64,000 nt of DNA from NCBI GenBank assembly GCA_963691705.1, contig OY829543.1:50820564-50884563 (forward strand), given 5' to 3'. This DNA comes from Viola odorata (Eukaryota; Streptophyta; Magnoliopsida; Malpighiales; Violaceae). The notes beneath the pieces were generated by a model. It did not search any database, was not told where the DNA came from, and was given only the letters and a program-made list of their open reading frames with translations. Made by a program: the position numbers and the translations under genes. The first letter of the stretch is position 1. Each line of letters begins with the position of its first letter. Below, in pieces: positions 1-11,700 of this stretch.

Positions 1-1029
1 AAACATCATTGGCCTCTGCCCGCATCATCTCGGATCAGCTTTTCCCAGTTAGAACGCAATTTTCCTTTTCTTAGTTCACCATTGTTAAAAACCTTGCTCC
101 GAATTTATTTCGGATTTAATATATTCATGCAAATTAATTTCTTTGTCTTTTATCCATGAGTATGAGTAACTAAAAACCCATTCTTGGTAAGGGTGAGGAG
201 CTGAAGTTCTTAATGCAATCGTGAGACACAATCCGTTCTTCACAATCTCTTTCTTTGTATTTAATTATTCTTGAACTTAATCCATCGCTTACTCACTAGA
301 GCCAAGGTTTGATCATCCTTGTTCTCTAGGAGAGAAGAGTTGTAACCAGTCTAGAAGGAGAGGGAGTACCCGCCGGCTAGACGGAGTAGGTGACTAGTCT
401 CGAGCAGACTAGAAGAATAGGTAAAATAGGTAGAGACCAGATTGACAACCTAGGAACTTAGCCTAGGTACTGTCTTCCCCTGCACCATTGAAGAGGTGAG
501 CAACCATTCAAGACAGCAGTCAAACGGATAAACCCTTTAACCAGCAAGGTGTCCCTTGACTAGGATTATCAGGAGAGGGAGTACCCGCCAGATAGTTTGA
601 AGAGGAGGGAAGATAGGAGGGAAAAGGAGTTCCTCCCCTCTATAGCAGTACTATGAAGAAGAGATGAACATACTTCAGTCCATGATCGATGCATAAGGAC
701 GCAAGCTCACCCATCGCCCTTACCTGGAATTCCGTACCAAAAGACTTATTTCCAATCTAGCCCGCAGTCTTGGCCTAGACTTCGGCCAATACTAATTTAT
801 ATTTTGAACTGTTTTCATTGCTTTTTATTTTTGCCTTTAGTTTCAGATAACAACCAACCAAAACTCAGTGACGAGGAAGTCAAACTCAAGAACTACATTT
901 CCTAGAGGTCTCTGTGGACGATCCTCTTACCATCATCTACAAATCCTTGTAGACAGTGATAAGTTGTATTTCTACCCCCAATTTCATAACTATTTCACTA
1001 CTATATTTGACGTGTTCGACGCGCGGTCA
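1..1029 (+). mobile_element. Probable plus-oriented Ty3/gypsy LTR or leader fragment
   Basis: Non-coding, and unlike the minus-strand pol frame that starts beside it. Its right part (about 840-1029) looks like the 3' end of an Athila-type LTR read on the plus strand: a line with CTCTGTGGACGATCC, then a run ending TTTGACG..TTCGACGCGCGGTCA. That ending resembles the end of the minus-strand LTR near 5782-5812. The phrase GAGAGGGAGTACCCGCC occurs twice (about 357-374 and 573-589). No coding frame was found. The fragment meets the inverted pol frame over a six-base overlap, GTCAAC, at 1026-1031. The LTR assignment is an inference from these end-like motifs; the left boundary lies outside the window. 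Confidence 0.4.
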
Positions 1030-4000
1030 ACGGCGAGGAGGATGTAGGTGTTGCCGAAAGAATTCGGGAATGGCCCCATAAAGTCTATACCCCAGATATC
1101 GAAGATCTCGCAAGAGATGATACCTGTCAAGGGCATCTGGTTGCGTGCACCTATATTCCCTGTACATTGGCATCTAGGGCAAGACGCGCAATACATATAA
1201 CAATCACGGAATAGGGATGGCCAAAAGAATCCGGCTTCAAGAACTTTCATCGCGGTCTTTTTGGTACCAAAATGGCCTCCTTCTATGGAAGAGTGACAAA
1301 ACTTTAAGATTGAGGGCACTTCCTCAAGATTCACGCAACGCCTAATCACTTGGTCGGAGCAATGCTTCCATAGGTAGGGGCTGTCCCAAATGTAGTATTT
1401 TGCTTGCTTCCGAATTCTGGTGCGTTCGCTAGGTGATGCATCCGCGGGGAAAGAGCCTGTAGCACAAAAATTTGCAATATCCGTGAACCATGGAAATTGG
1501 ACAGCTTGGGCAAGACAGAGACGCTCGTCAGGGAAGACATCCCTGATTGGCACTAGAGAGTTATCATCTTGGGCAGGAAGTCTACTCAAATGGTCTGCGA
1601 CCACATTCTCCGCTCCTTTCTTGTCCTTGATGAGAAGATGGAACTCTTGGAGAAGCAAGATCCAACGGATAAGGCGTGGTTTAGCATCTACTTTCGTCAG
1701 GAGGCACCTAAGGGCAGAATGGTCGGTGTAGATGATGACGTAGGTGCCCAAGAGGTACTGACGAAATTTGTCTAGGGCGTAAACGACAGCCAGGAGTTCT
1801 CTTTCAGTCACCGTGTAGTTTTGTTGGGCAGGATCAAGTAATTTGGAAGCATAATAAATCACATAGTGTTCTTTATCTTTCGTCTGCCCCAAGACGGCTC
1901 CAAGTGCATGATTGCTGGCGTCGCACATGATTTCAAAGGGGAGGGACCAGTCTGGCGCTCTAATGATAGGTGCAGACGTCAGTTTGGCTTTGAGAGTATC
2001 AAATGCTGACTTGCATTTGTCATTAAATACAAAATCAACATCCTTTTGCAATAGACGACACATTGGCTGAGTAATTTTTGAGAAATCTTTAATGAACCTC
2101 CTGTAAAATCCGGCATGCCCTAGAAAGGAACGGATGTCCCGGACACAGGTAGGATAGGGCAATGACTCAATTACTTCAATCTTTGCTTTGTCGACCTCAA
2201 TGCCTTTGGTAGAGACTATATGGCCCAAGATGAGGCCTTGATCCACCATAAAATGGCATTTCTCAAAATTCAGAACTAGATTGGTCTCGACGCAACGTTG
2301 AAGAATTTTTCGCAGGCTAGACAAGCATTCAGAGAAGGAATTGCCATAGACGGTGAAATCATCCATGAAGACTTCGATGCATTCTTCGACAAATTCGGAG
2401 AAGATACTGATCATGCATCGCTGAAAAGTGGCTGGGGCGTTGCAAAGACCAAACGGCATTCTTCGATATGCAAAAGTGCCAAAGGGGCAGGTGAAGGTAG
2501 TCTTCTCCTGGTCGTCTAGGGCAACTGGGATTTGGTGAAAACCGGAATATCCGTCTAAGCAGCAGTAATGGGTCTTTCCCGCGAGACGCTCCAACATTTG
2601 ATCAATAAATGGGATGGGGAAATGATCTTTCCGGGTAGCCGTATTTAGACGCCGATAATCAATACACACTCTCCAACCATTCTGGATTCGGGTTGGGATT
2701 AGCTCTCCGTCTTGGCCAGTTATAATTGTGATTCCGGATTTCTTGGGCACGACCTGGACGGGACTCACCCAAGGGCTGTCCGAAATGGGGTAGATCACTC
2801 CAGCGTCTAAAAGTTTCAATATCTCTTTTTTCACAACCTCCATCATAGAAGGATTCAGACGTCTCTGTGGCTGGCGGACCGTTTTGCTTGCGTCCTCAAG
2901 ATGGATCCGATGAGTGCATAGATCTGGAGATAAACCTTTGATATCGGCAATAGTCCACCCCATGGCTGACTTGAACTCTTTGAGCAAAGAAATCAACTCA
3001 GCTTCTTCGGCATGGTCTAGACGATTGGAGATAATAACTGGAAGCGAGTCGTCTGTACCTAGATAGGCATATTTGAGATGCACTGGAAGAACCTTCAACT
3101 CGAGAGTTGGTGCTTGCACAAGGGATGGAGGAAGTTTGGTGTGTTCCTCATAATAAGGAGAGATAGCAGGTTGAGTGGGGTCGACAAGAGGCTTTTCCTC
3201 TAAGGCTGCAACGATGATATGCAACTCTGGAGAAATATTGATCGTCGAGGCCAAGACGTCCAATGATGCTGACGTGATACTCCTATCTAGGGCAACCTGC
3301 AAGGGCTCAAAAGAATTTAAGTCAGCAACTTTATCGACTAAAGGGTCAATCAAATCAACAAAATTCACACAAGAGAGATCAGAGTCTAAATCGGAAGGGT
3401 ATTGCATGGCATCCATCATTTTGAACTTGATGATTTCCTCATCAAACTCTAAAGAGATAGTTGCATCATGAACATCTATCTTGGCCCTAGCTGTAGCCAA
3501 AAACAGTCGCCCTAGAAGAACATCCGTGGCTCTAGCGGATTCTTCATTCTCCATGGCGATGACATAGAAGTCTGCGGGAAATAGGAAGTCTCCTACTTGG
3601 ACCAAGACGTCCTTGATTACACCTTCGGGGTGAATTATGGAGCGATCAGCCAATTGGATAACAAGTGGAGTTGGCTCGAGGGGCCCTAGGCCAAGACGGT
3701 TGAAAATCGTCAAGGGCATGACATTAATGCCAGCCCCTAGATCACACATAGCCTTGCCTATGTTGACGGTCCCAATGGTACAAGGGATAACAAACATGCC
3801 CCGATCCTTGCATTTTGGAGGGATCTTTTGTTGGATAAGGGCAGAGACATGGACTCCCACACTGATCTTGTTTACTCCGGTCAAGTTGCATTTGTTGGTG
3901 CAGAGTGTTTTCAAGAACTTGGAATAACGAGGCACATTTTTGATGGCCTGGAGAAGTGGGATATTGACAATGACTTTTTTGAACATATCAAGGATTTCAC

Positions 4001-5723
4001 TATCCTCTTCTTTCTTCTTGGTCTTGACGAGCCTTTGAGGAAATGGCGGCTCGAGGATCTTGTGTATATACTCTTGGGTGAATTCTTGTGGGCTTGTGTC
4101 ACCTCTTGGAGCCATCCCTCTTGGAGATCTAATGCGATCCTCCATCACTTCTGGGAGTTTAGGCCCAATAAACTTGGCCTTGGGTATTTTCTTGGGCAAG
4201 ATTTCGGTCTCGACTACTAGACCTTCGTCTAGGCCAGGATGTTGTCTAGTTGGTAGCTCAAGACCGCTACGAAGCGTCATAGCACAAGCTTCGTGCTTTG
4301 GATTTGCCTCTGTCTGGGGCGGCAATCTGCCCTTGTTTTTCAATTCCTTCATGTCCGCGGCCATGATGCTCATTTGTTTTTGTAGATCAGTGATGATGTT
4401 CCTACAGTGAGCTACCTCATCAACCGGTGGGGCAGATGAATTGGAGGTCTGGCCTTGATTGGCTTGATAGAAGGGTTGTTGGTTGTTGGGGTGGGTAGAT
4501 CTAGGCCTGAAATTTTGGGTATTGAAAGGTGGCTGAGGCTGATTCATGTACTGATTATGTTGCATTGGCTGTCCTGGGCTAGACGCTTGCTGATGGTTGC
4601 CCCATCCGGAGTTTTGTGGTCTCCACACCTGATTGTAGTTTTGTGCATATGGGGCCTGATTGTAATTACCAATGGCGTTGATACTTTGGATCTCATCAGG
4701 GATATGGGGGCATGCGTCTGTTGGATGATCGGTGAAGTTGCAAATCTGACAGGCCTTGACCTGAACTGATTGTCCAGGGGACATGTTCTGAAGCATGCCC
4801 ATCATAGCTGTTAATTGGGTCTGCATCGCGGCAACTTGGGCATCTTGCCCTGGATGACTGCTTTCCTCAGGTATGCAATTTCTTGCCATTAACTCTATGG
4901 TGGCCTTCGCGGCTGAAGGGGTGAGTCTAGTGATAGCACCACCAGCAGCGGCGTTGAGCAATGCCTTGTCACGACCTTTGAGACCTTCACAAAAATATTG
5001 GATTAGGGCGTGCTCGGTAAGGTTATGTGAGGGGCACATAGCTTGCATCTTTTTGTAGCGTTCATGGTATTGGCCAAAATCTTCTTCTTTCCTCTGGACT
5101 ATAGACACCAATTGCTTGCGAGTCACATTAGCCATTTCTGATGGGTAATATTTTTCAGTGAAGGATTTTGACATTTCTGCCCAAGAATTGATGGAATTTG
5201 GGGGTAGATCATAAAACCAGTCTAGGGCATCATCCTTTAGAGACCACATGAAGGCTCGGAGTTTGGCATGCTCAATACTAACATTGTGCGGCTTCATGGC
5301 GTCGCATACAGAGTGAAGTTGTTGAAGGTGGCGATGAGGATTTTCCTTGGAAACGCCACGGAAGAGGGGAAGATGGTGCATGACTGCGGACTTGAGCGTC
5401 CAGTCATGGGCAACAGTGGGCCAAACGATACAAGTATTGGGTGTTTCAGGGGCACCATTGAGGTCCTCAATGGTCTGCGGAGGGTTGTCGATATTAGGAC
5501 GGTCTGCCATAATGAATATCTCGGGGTAGACAACTGCTGGGTTGTCGAGGTCAGGATGAAAATGATTGTCGGGACCAGTCTGACTAGAGGTTTGACTGTC
5601 GAGGGCAGGACGAGGAAGAACTCTACGAGAGGTTGCACCTACGGCCTTTCTCCGAAATTCTCTCTCTGTCTTCGTGAGTTCGTGGTCGAGGGGTAGAAGG
5701 TCAGGTGCAGATCTCCTGGTCAT
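1021..5723 (-). CDS. Athila-type Ty3/gypsy gag-pol polyprotein, truncated in integrase
   Basis: A single open frame of about 1577 codons (ORF end at 990) encodes a retrotransposon polyprotein. In order: a gag region (around residues 100-300, with DWFYDLPPNSI), a short CxxC-type zinc-binding stretch (CQICNFTDHPTDACPH), an aspartic protease-like segment (CDLGAGINVMPL, near 660), reverse transcriptase (PFGLCNAPATF and the catalytic motif FMDDF, roughly 950-1170), RNase H (CDASNHALGAVLG, TERELLAVVYALDKF), and the integrase zinc domain ending CASCPRCQ. The core then starts with GIDFMGPFP. Homology stops right after ILLAVD, and about 11 unrelated residues follow before the stop, so the integrase core and the element 3' end are missing. 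The protease motif and the tRNA-Asp primer site point to the Athila lineage. The frame is otherwise intact, suggesting recent insertion, but the element cannot be autonomous as it stands. Confidence 0.9.
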
Positions 5724-5758
5724 ACAAGTAAAAGAAAGAAATTAGTCCGTAAACACTA

Positions 5759-5776
5759 TCCCCGGCAACGGCGCCA
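5759..5776 (-). other. Primer binding site (tRNA-Asp type) of the Athila element
   Basis: On the minus strand this reads TGGCGCCGTTGCCGGGGA, the 18-base primer site usual in Athila/Tat-group plant elements and complementary to the 3' end of tRNA-Asp. It lies five bases inside the LTR end (LTR ...GCGCGTCA at 5782) and about 35 bases upstream of the gag-pol start at 5723, which fixes the element's orientation and the LTR border. Confidence 0.85.
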
Positions 5777-5781
5777 AAATT

Positions 5782-7369
5782 TGACGCGCCGTCGAAACGC
5801 GCGTCAAAAGTAATAGAGTATTTGTAAAGTTCCTGATAGGCTAGATGCACAAATTAATGAATATAGCAGCAAGTCAGGGTCGAACCACAGGGAAAATGAA
5901 GGACTAAATTTAATCTTGCCCTAAATGTATGATGAGGATGAAAATGCAACAGACATAAAAGTAACACAAGGGGGGGGGGTTTGGTCGGTCTAGACGAATC
6001 TAGCCAACGATGGCAGTTGATGTTGAGACAGAGAATAAAAATGCAAATAACAAGTAACACTAGACAAACGAAATAATTAAATAAAAAGGGAACGAAAATA
6101 AAGCAAGCGAATATCAATAAAAATGGTAAAGACTAACAAGTGTGATAAAGATAATAACAAAGTAAGTAAAGATACTAAATCAGATAAAAGTAGAAATCTT
6201 AGCAGGGGTAGACGGCGGATTGCGTCGAGGTCTAGTCGGTCATCGGTGCAAGGATAGACTGCGTTCACGCCATAGACGTGCTATAAGAACCCTGTTTTCA
6301 CGGAGATTCCCTACTTCTCTTCTTAAGAGAAGTCACTCCCAAGGTACGCTTATGGGAGTGGCCGTGACACTGTGCCCAAGGTACGCTTATGGGTCATACA
6401 CACAGGCCCGTGAAGTGGAGAGAAGACACGTCTAGGGCTAGACACTGAGAAGTCTGCCCTAACCGGTTTCTTGCCCTAGCCAGATTGGACCAAACGACAT
6501 GGTGACTCTGGACCAGGTGTCTACTCTATTCCATGGCCTCACGTTAGTTATTACCATAGAAATGACAATATTCATGAGAAACATGCAAATAGGTGATCAA
6601 ACTACCAACAAATCTCACACAAAATGACAATAAAATGGCAAGAAAGCAGATACAACAATGAACACGTTTTAAGAACACTTTGACCTCCCAACTATCCTCT
6701 TGCAATCCTTAAAACACCCCTGCTAAGACTAAGAGATTTAGCCACTCATGCTGGAAATCATGCACAAGATAGATGGAGAAAGCAACATAAACAGAGAAGA
6801 GGTGCAGATGAAAACGAAAATCTGGATTAAAAACTAATTGGAGCTTGGGGCTCCAATTTCTGGAAAAATAAAGGAAGAACAAATCTCAATGTTAGAGAGG
6901 TGGCTACAATGATTGAAAACCCTAAAAAGATGAAAAATATACTAAAGAGTAGTCTTCTCTTTAACCTAAAGTTAAGGTTCTATATATAGCCTAACAACCC
7001 CACTAGGGGACAAAATGGTATAGAGGAATATTCTCTGATGAGCTGGATGATTTGCACATGGAATCCCGCTAGAATCTTTTTAGTATCTTCGGCCAAGCGT
7101 CATCCGAAAAGAAACATCCACGTGCTTCGTCTAGGCCTAGACATAAGATTTCGTCTAGGTCTCGACGGTAGGTCTCGACGACAAAACTGCATCTAGGGCT
7201 CGACGATGTAAGATCAGCAAAAATGCATCCAAATGGTGCGCTTTTCAGCAAGTTCCTCCCTTTAGTCCAAATCTACAAAATGGTTGGAAAACAAGCCAAA
7301 TTAGTAGTATCAAGTGTGAAATTAGACCTGAAAGAGAGGGAAAAACATGCATAAAAAGGCATCATATCA
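5782..7369 (-). mobile_element. 5' LTR of the Athila-type element
   Basis: About 1588 bp. In element orientation it begins TGATATGATGCC at 7369 and ends GGCGCGTCA at 5782, next to the primer site, so it has the TG..CA ends of an LTR. It contains the CCCTGTGGTTCGACCC motif common near the 3' end of plant gypsy LTRs (about 5880-5900) and a palindrome-like TTTGACGCG..CGCGTCAAA at its inner end. A 10-base C run lies near 5970-5980. The outer end coincides with the stop of the neighbouring retroelement frame. No matching 3' LTR in the same orientation is seen within the window. Confidence 0.75.
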
Positions 7370-9145
7370 CTGATCCTCAAACACTTCAACTTGTGTTAAC
7401 GGTGCCAAGGTGAACTTCTGACCATCCTTAACCAACTTGTAGAGGTTCCTCTTCCCATCATGATTCGCTGCGCGATCAAACTGCCATGGGCGTCCAAGGA
7501 GGATATGGCTTGCTTGCATCGGCACAACATCACAGAGAACTTCATCTTGGTATTTGCCGATACGAAACTTAACAAGCGCCTGTTTGGTTACCTTAATACC
7601 GTTGTCATCCGTCATCCAGTGTAGATGATACGGTTTTGGATGCTTTACCGTCGGCAAGTCCAGCTTATGAACCATCAGCGCACTGGCACAGTTGGTGCAG
7701 CTTCCGTTGTCTATGATAATGGAACAGCCCTTGTGATCAATCACCCCTCGGGTGTGGAACAGATTGGTCCGTTGCTCCTCATCACACACTTCTTCTGTGG
7801 ACTGCACGCTCAGGGTCCGTCGGATTACAAGCAAACGAACATGGACACCTCTCTGATAGTCAATATCTGAATCGGTCTGACCGTTTCCCTCAGGTTCCGT
7901 TTCCTCCTGTTCATCATCCGATTCTTCCTCGCCAGTCGGCCTGATGATGAAAACTCGTTTATTCGGGCATTCTGATTTCTTATGCCCTCGGCCGTTGCAC
8001 TTGAAACAGATAATTTCCTTAGTGGCTGGCCGATCCACTGGTGGAGTGTAAGGTTTGGTAGTAGCCATTTTGGAAGGGATAACGGCACTAGCAGATCCCT
8101 TTGAGACGGTAGGGACCGTTTTGTCGTCTTTATTCCAAGACGTCTTTTTCCAAGGTGTCGACCCAGTAGATTTATAGGAACTCCTAGCTTTCCTATGCTT
8201 CTCAATCTTTTGAGCCATATGAAGCATCTCCTCTAGAGTATTGTATTGCGTCAGCTCCAAGGCGTCGGCAACGTCTGCATTCAAACCCGCAAGAAACCGA
8301 GCCATCGTTACCTCAGTTGCTTCAGTAATCTTTGCTTGAGCCAAAGCAATTTCCATCTCATTAAAGTATGCCCCAACTCCTTTGCTGCCTTGCTTCAAGG
8401 TTTGAAGCCGTTGATGAAGCTCACGGTGAAAGTGGGTAGGGACAAACCGTTGTCGCATCGCCTGTTTCATCTCACCCCAATTACCAATCGGGCCAGCAAA
8501 AACAGCTGTGTGTCACAGGTTGAGCTGCTCCCACCAATGACTAGCATACCCACTGAATTCGACTGCTGCTATCTGAACCTTTTTACCTTCCGAATAATTG
8601 TGACATAAGAAGATAGCATCTACTTTCCTTTCCCAAGTTAAGTATACATCAGGGTCGTCAGTACCCTCAAACGGAGGTATTTTCATTTTGATGCTGTTGA
8701 GATTAGCATCCAAACGGTCATCCTCCCGTTCTCTCCTACCATCACGACGGTCTCGTCTCTCTCTCCTCTGTCCATCCCTTGTATTTATCCAGCCTTCTCC
8801 CCCATCAGGTTCTCCTTCCAAATCAGAATGTGGTAACTGTGGACCACGTCTGGCAAGTCGCCTAGGAGGGACCAAAGCAAGATTACGCCGATGATTCACA
8901 TCACGTGGTCGACGGGCGTTGTCATCTTCTTCGGACAGATCAGTCAAACGGCCATCACGTTGGTTATTCGCGGCTATAGGAACTGGATTAATGGTATCTA
9001 ACGCTTCCACCCTAGCCAGCCTTGCATCGGCAGTTAGCTGCCGCTCATTTGCAGCTAATTGCCGTTCATTCAATGTTCGGAGTTGTTCCGTCATGTTGGC
9101 TAGTATAGCCGATAGATCGGGTTGTTGTACTCCCTCTTGAGACAT
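7367..9145 (-). pseudogene. Ty3/gypsy gag-protease fragment with in-frame stop, interrupted by Athila
   Basis: Read on the minus strand from ATG at 9145. The frame has an N-terminal coiled/charged segment (LNERQLAANERQL), an Arg/Asp-rich linker, a Retrotrans_gag domain (IPPFEGTDDPDVYL..WERKVDAIF..HWWEQL), a CCHC zinc knuckle (CFKCNGRGHKKSEC) and an aspartic-protease-like region (DNGSCTNCAS, then HILLGRPWQFDR). This order suits a chromovirus-like Ty3/gypsy element. A TGA at 8513-8515 interrupts the gag in frame, and homology continues unbroken to the next ATG at 8470. The frame ends at 7367-7369 exactly where the Athila LTR begins, so the stop codon is supplied by the insertion. Reverse transcriptase and integrase would lie beyond the left edge of the window. 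The usual DSG/DTG protease motif reads DNG here. Confidence 0.85.
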
Positions 9146-10045
9146 CTTTTACTTTTCCTGAAATTCACAACACCAAAGAAAACGTAAAATTGCACTAACC
9201 TAGCACTCCCTCACGTGTTTACTCTCGTGTTTAATCACTCTAATAATCTCACAAAATTCCCTGCAATGTTCAAGTGTGAGTGAGACTCAAGAATCCAAAG
9301 AAAAGCTTCCAAGAAGACTCTCAAAGAAAACTAGCACTGAAAAGAATGGTGACACTTGATATTTGAGTAATTGTAAGAACAACCAATCAAACAAATAGCA
9401 AGTAGAGTAGAAGGCAATTTCAAGGAATCAAAGAAAGCTCAAAATTGACTCGAAAGGACTCAAACAAGTTCAATTTTAGTTATGATTGTAATACCCAATC
9501 GCAGTGCAATTTAATTCCTTGATAATTCTGGTTGTTATGGAGCAAATACTTCTATATATTTTCGTATTGGTAGGCTCGAATCCCTTTCTTTTCTTTGGGA
9601 AATTTCCCTGTTGATTTGTTTTTTTTTTTTTTTTTTTTTTTTTTTGACAGCAAAACACAATTCAGTGTTTTGATCAGAACTTTTTACTCTGAACTCCGAA
9701 TCGACCGATTCTTTTTGATTCGGAAGCCCAACAGATTCAGCTTTCCAACGAAACCACAATCACTAAAATTGGACTTCAGTTGCTATATATATGAATACAA
9801 ATTCGACAACTGATACTGAACAGAATTTTCTCTTGTATTTCGTGACCTTCTTGTGGGTAGAAAACGCAAGTAATTTAGCGAATTGTAACACAACAAACTG
9901 GAACGAAACACAACCAATTGTATTCAAGTAACTAACCAAGCACAGCAAAGAAATCGGTTTTAGAGTGGAGTAGAAAGAGAATACCGATTTCAACAAAGAA
10001 AACTTGAAACAATTGAAGATACTTACCAATCTTTGAACGCCTTAA
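9146..10045 (-). other. Untranslated leader of the interrupted gypsy element
   Basis: About 900 bp between the primer-site-like motif and gag. No supported coding frame. It contains an uninterrupted run of 27 T at 9619-9645 (A on the element strand), possibly a small retroposed tail or slippage tract. Short frames across this tract are low-complexity and not believed. Confidence 0.5.
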
Positions 10046-10057
10046 GCTCCGCTACCA
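10046..10057 (-). other. Primer-binding-site-like motif TGGTAGCGGAGC
   Basis: On the minus strand TGGTAGCGGAGC starts two bases after an LTR-like end (GGATCATATCA at 10060). It resembles the common initiator-Met primer site TGGTATCAGAGC but differs at three positions. The same 12 bases follow the LTRs of the TRIM element at 20341-20905. Confidence 0.55.
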
Positions 10058-10059
10058 AC

Positions 10060-10900
10060 TGATATGATCCTGGTTCCTTAGGATGCGTAGCACCAATTTT
10101 GATCTTTGTTCAAAGACGGATTTCCTGCGGAAATAGATAACTCGACGAGTACGAGCTTAGACCACTTAGCTAACCTGTGCTAAGAGCCCTAATCGATTTC
10201 AAGTCAAGGGTCTTGAATCGGGTTCTTAGGACTAGACTCAACAATGTGAGAATCACACTAAGATAAACGACACAATAATACAATTCCAAGATTTACTTGT
10301 ATACGACTCAAGTATTGCGGACTCAAGAAGAACAAGGTTCAACCAACTTGAACAAGGGGCGGAGATTGAAGAGATTAACTCAATTTATCAAATAACAGCC
10401 AACTTAATAAAGTGGCCAAGTGGTTCCTTAAATAGGTTACAAACAAACCCTAATAGCAAACCAAATAGGAATAGAAGTAGGACTTCTAAAATAGGAAGAT
10501 AACTTAACTAATTAAAACTGTCTAATTAACTAATTAAGCTAAAATAATTAAAGTCAACAACTTAAACTTCAGTCAACGCGCGCTTCTGGACACGCGAAAC
10601 GGGCAGGAGCCGTTTTGAGCAATCGGCACGCGAGGCAGATGAGTGAAACGGCAATGGCTGAGTGAAACGGTCAGGTGCCGATTAAGCAAAACGGACAAGA
10701 GCCGTTTTGAACGAATCGGCACAAGAGCCGTTTTGGGGACAAACGGTCAAGTGCCGTTTCTGGCAGAATCATCTTCGGGCATTGTGAATGTAAGGAGATT
10801 CACAACTCTTGGTGTCCTCTCTCTAAGTGCAGCTTCCTCACTTGTCCTCTCACATTCCAGCTCCTTGTGAATGAGAGATGACAAACGGTCTTGAAGCTTT
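10060..10900 (-). mobile_element. LTR of the interrupted gypsy element (outer border approximate)
   Basis: The inner end is ..GGATCATATCA at 10060. At 10580-10760 there are about five short degenerate repeats built on AAACGG..CAAGAGCCGTTT, each a small inverted repeat, as often seen in LTR U3 regions. The outer border is not defined; LINE sequence starts by about 10925. Confidence 0.5.
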
Positions 10901-10924
10901 CTAGCTCTGGCTCGAGTCATTGGA

Positions 10925-11432
10925 CCAGCTGGTGGTAACGGTAGTTGGATGCGTGGATTCGCATCATGTGTCCTGGTGCTCTCCCAGGACTATTGGCGAG
11001 TTTTAGGGCTCTTGGGAGAGCTTACTGCCTTGGAAAGGGGTGCAGGTTAAAGAGAAATGGAGGGTTTTGTTCTATGCTGTGGTTTGGAGCTTGTGGTTGC
11101 AGAGAAACAAGGTAGTTTTTAATCAGGATACCTTCTGTTCGAGACCGGTTTTCAATTGCGCCTTCTCCTTCTAGTATAGGTGGTTAAAGAGTTCTGATCC
11201 TGCTTTTCCATACACTTTGGGTATGATGTTGCTGTCCCCGTCCTGGTTACTTTCGCTAGGTCGGCCAGTTCAGTAGTCTATGCGTTTTTTGTTCCTTCGA
11301 GGCTGCTTTTTCTGTCTTCTTTGATTTGTAGCTTCCTCTGTTGAGGAGCTTTCCTCTATACATTCTATCTTTTCTTGCCTCTTTCTTGTAGGGAGTGAAT
11401 ATATTTCTTCAGCTTTTTAAAAAAAAAAAAAA
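10925..11432 (+). mobile_element. 5'-truncated LINE (L1-type) 3' end with poly(A)
   Basis: The plus strand encodes KEKWRVLFYAVVWSLWLQRN followed by KVVFNQDTF (about 11055-11130), typical of the C-terminal end of plant LINE reverse transcriptase polyproteins (zf-RVT region). A T-rich 3' UTR follows and ends in a run of A at 11420-11432. The 5' border is approximate and no clear target-site duplication was found. Confidence 0.7.
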
Positions 11433-11700
11433 TCACGTGAGTGTAGAATCCACCTATAAAAATGATTAAGTAGGTAGTAGTATTGGCAAAAGCCCTTAAT
11501 CATTACATAAATCCATACAAGTTAAAAGAAGCATCCATATCAGGAGAGCAGCACCAATTCAAAACCTATTAACTTCAGTCATACTTCCTTCCGTACAGGA
11601 AGAGGCACATCATCGTCATCATGAGAATAACATCTTTATTTTTAGATAAAATCTTATTATTAACATTACATTAATCGGGCCGTCGCCCCAGCTCCGCTAG
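11433..11700. other. 3' flank of the STK-type gene
   Basis: About 270 bp between the LINE tail and the MADS stop codon. It probably includes the 3' UTR of the minus-strand MADS gene. No other feature seen. Confidence 0.4.

Noticed and set aside
1420..5696. Plus-strand frames within the Athila region
   Set aside because: All are shadows of the minus-strand gag-pol frame.
9476..9813. Frames across the poly-T tract
   Set aside because: They owe their length to a homopolymer encoding Lys or Phe runs.
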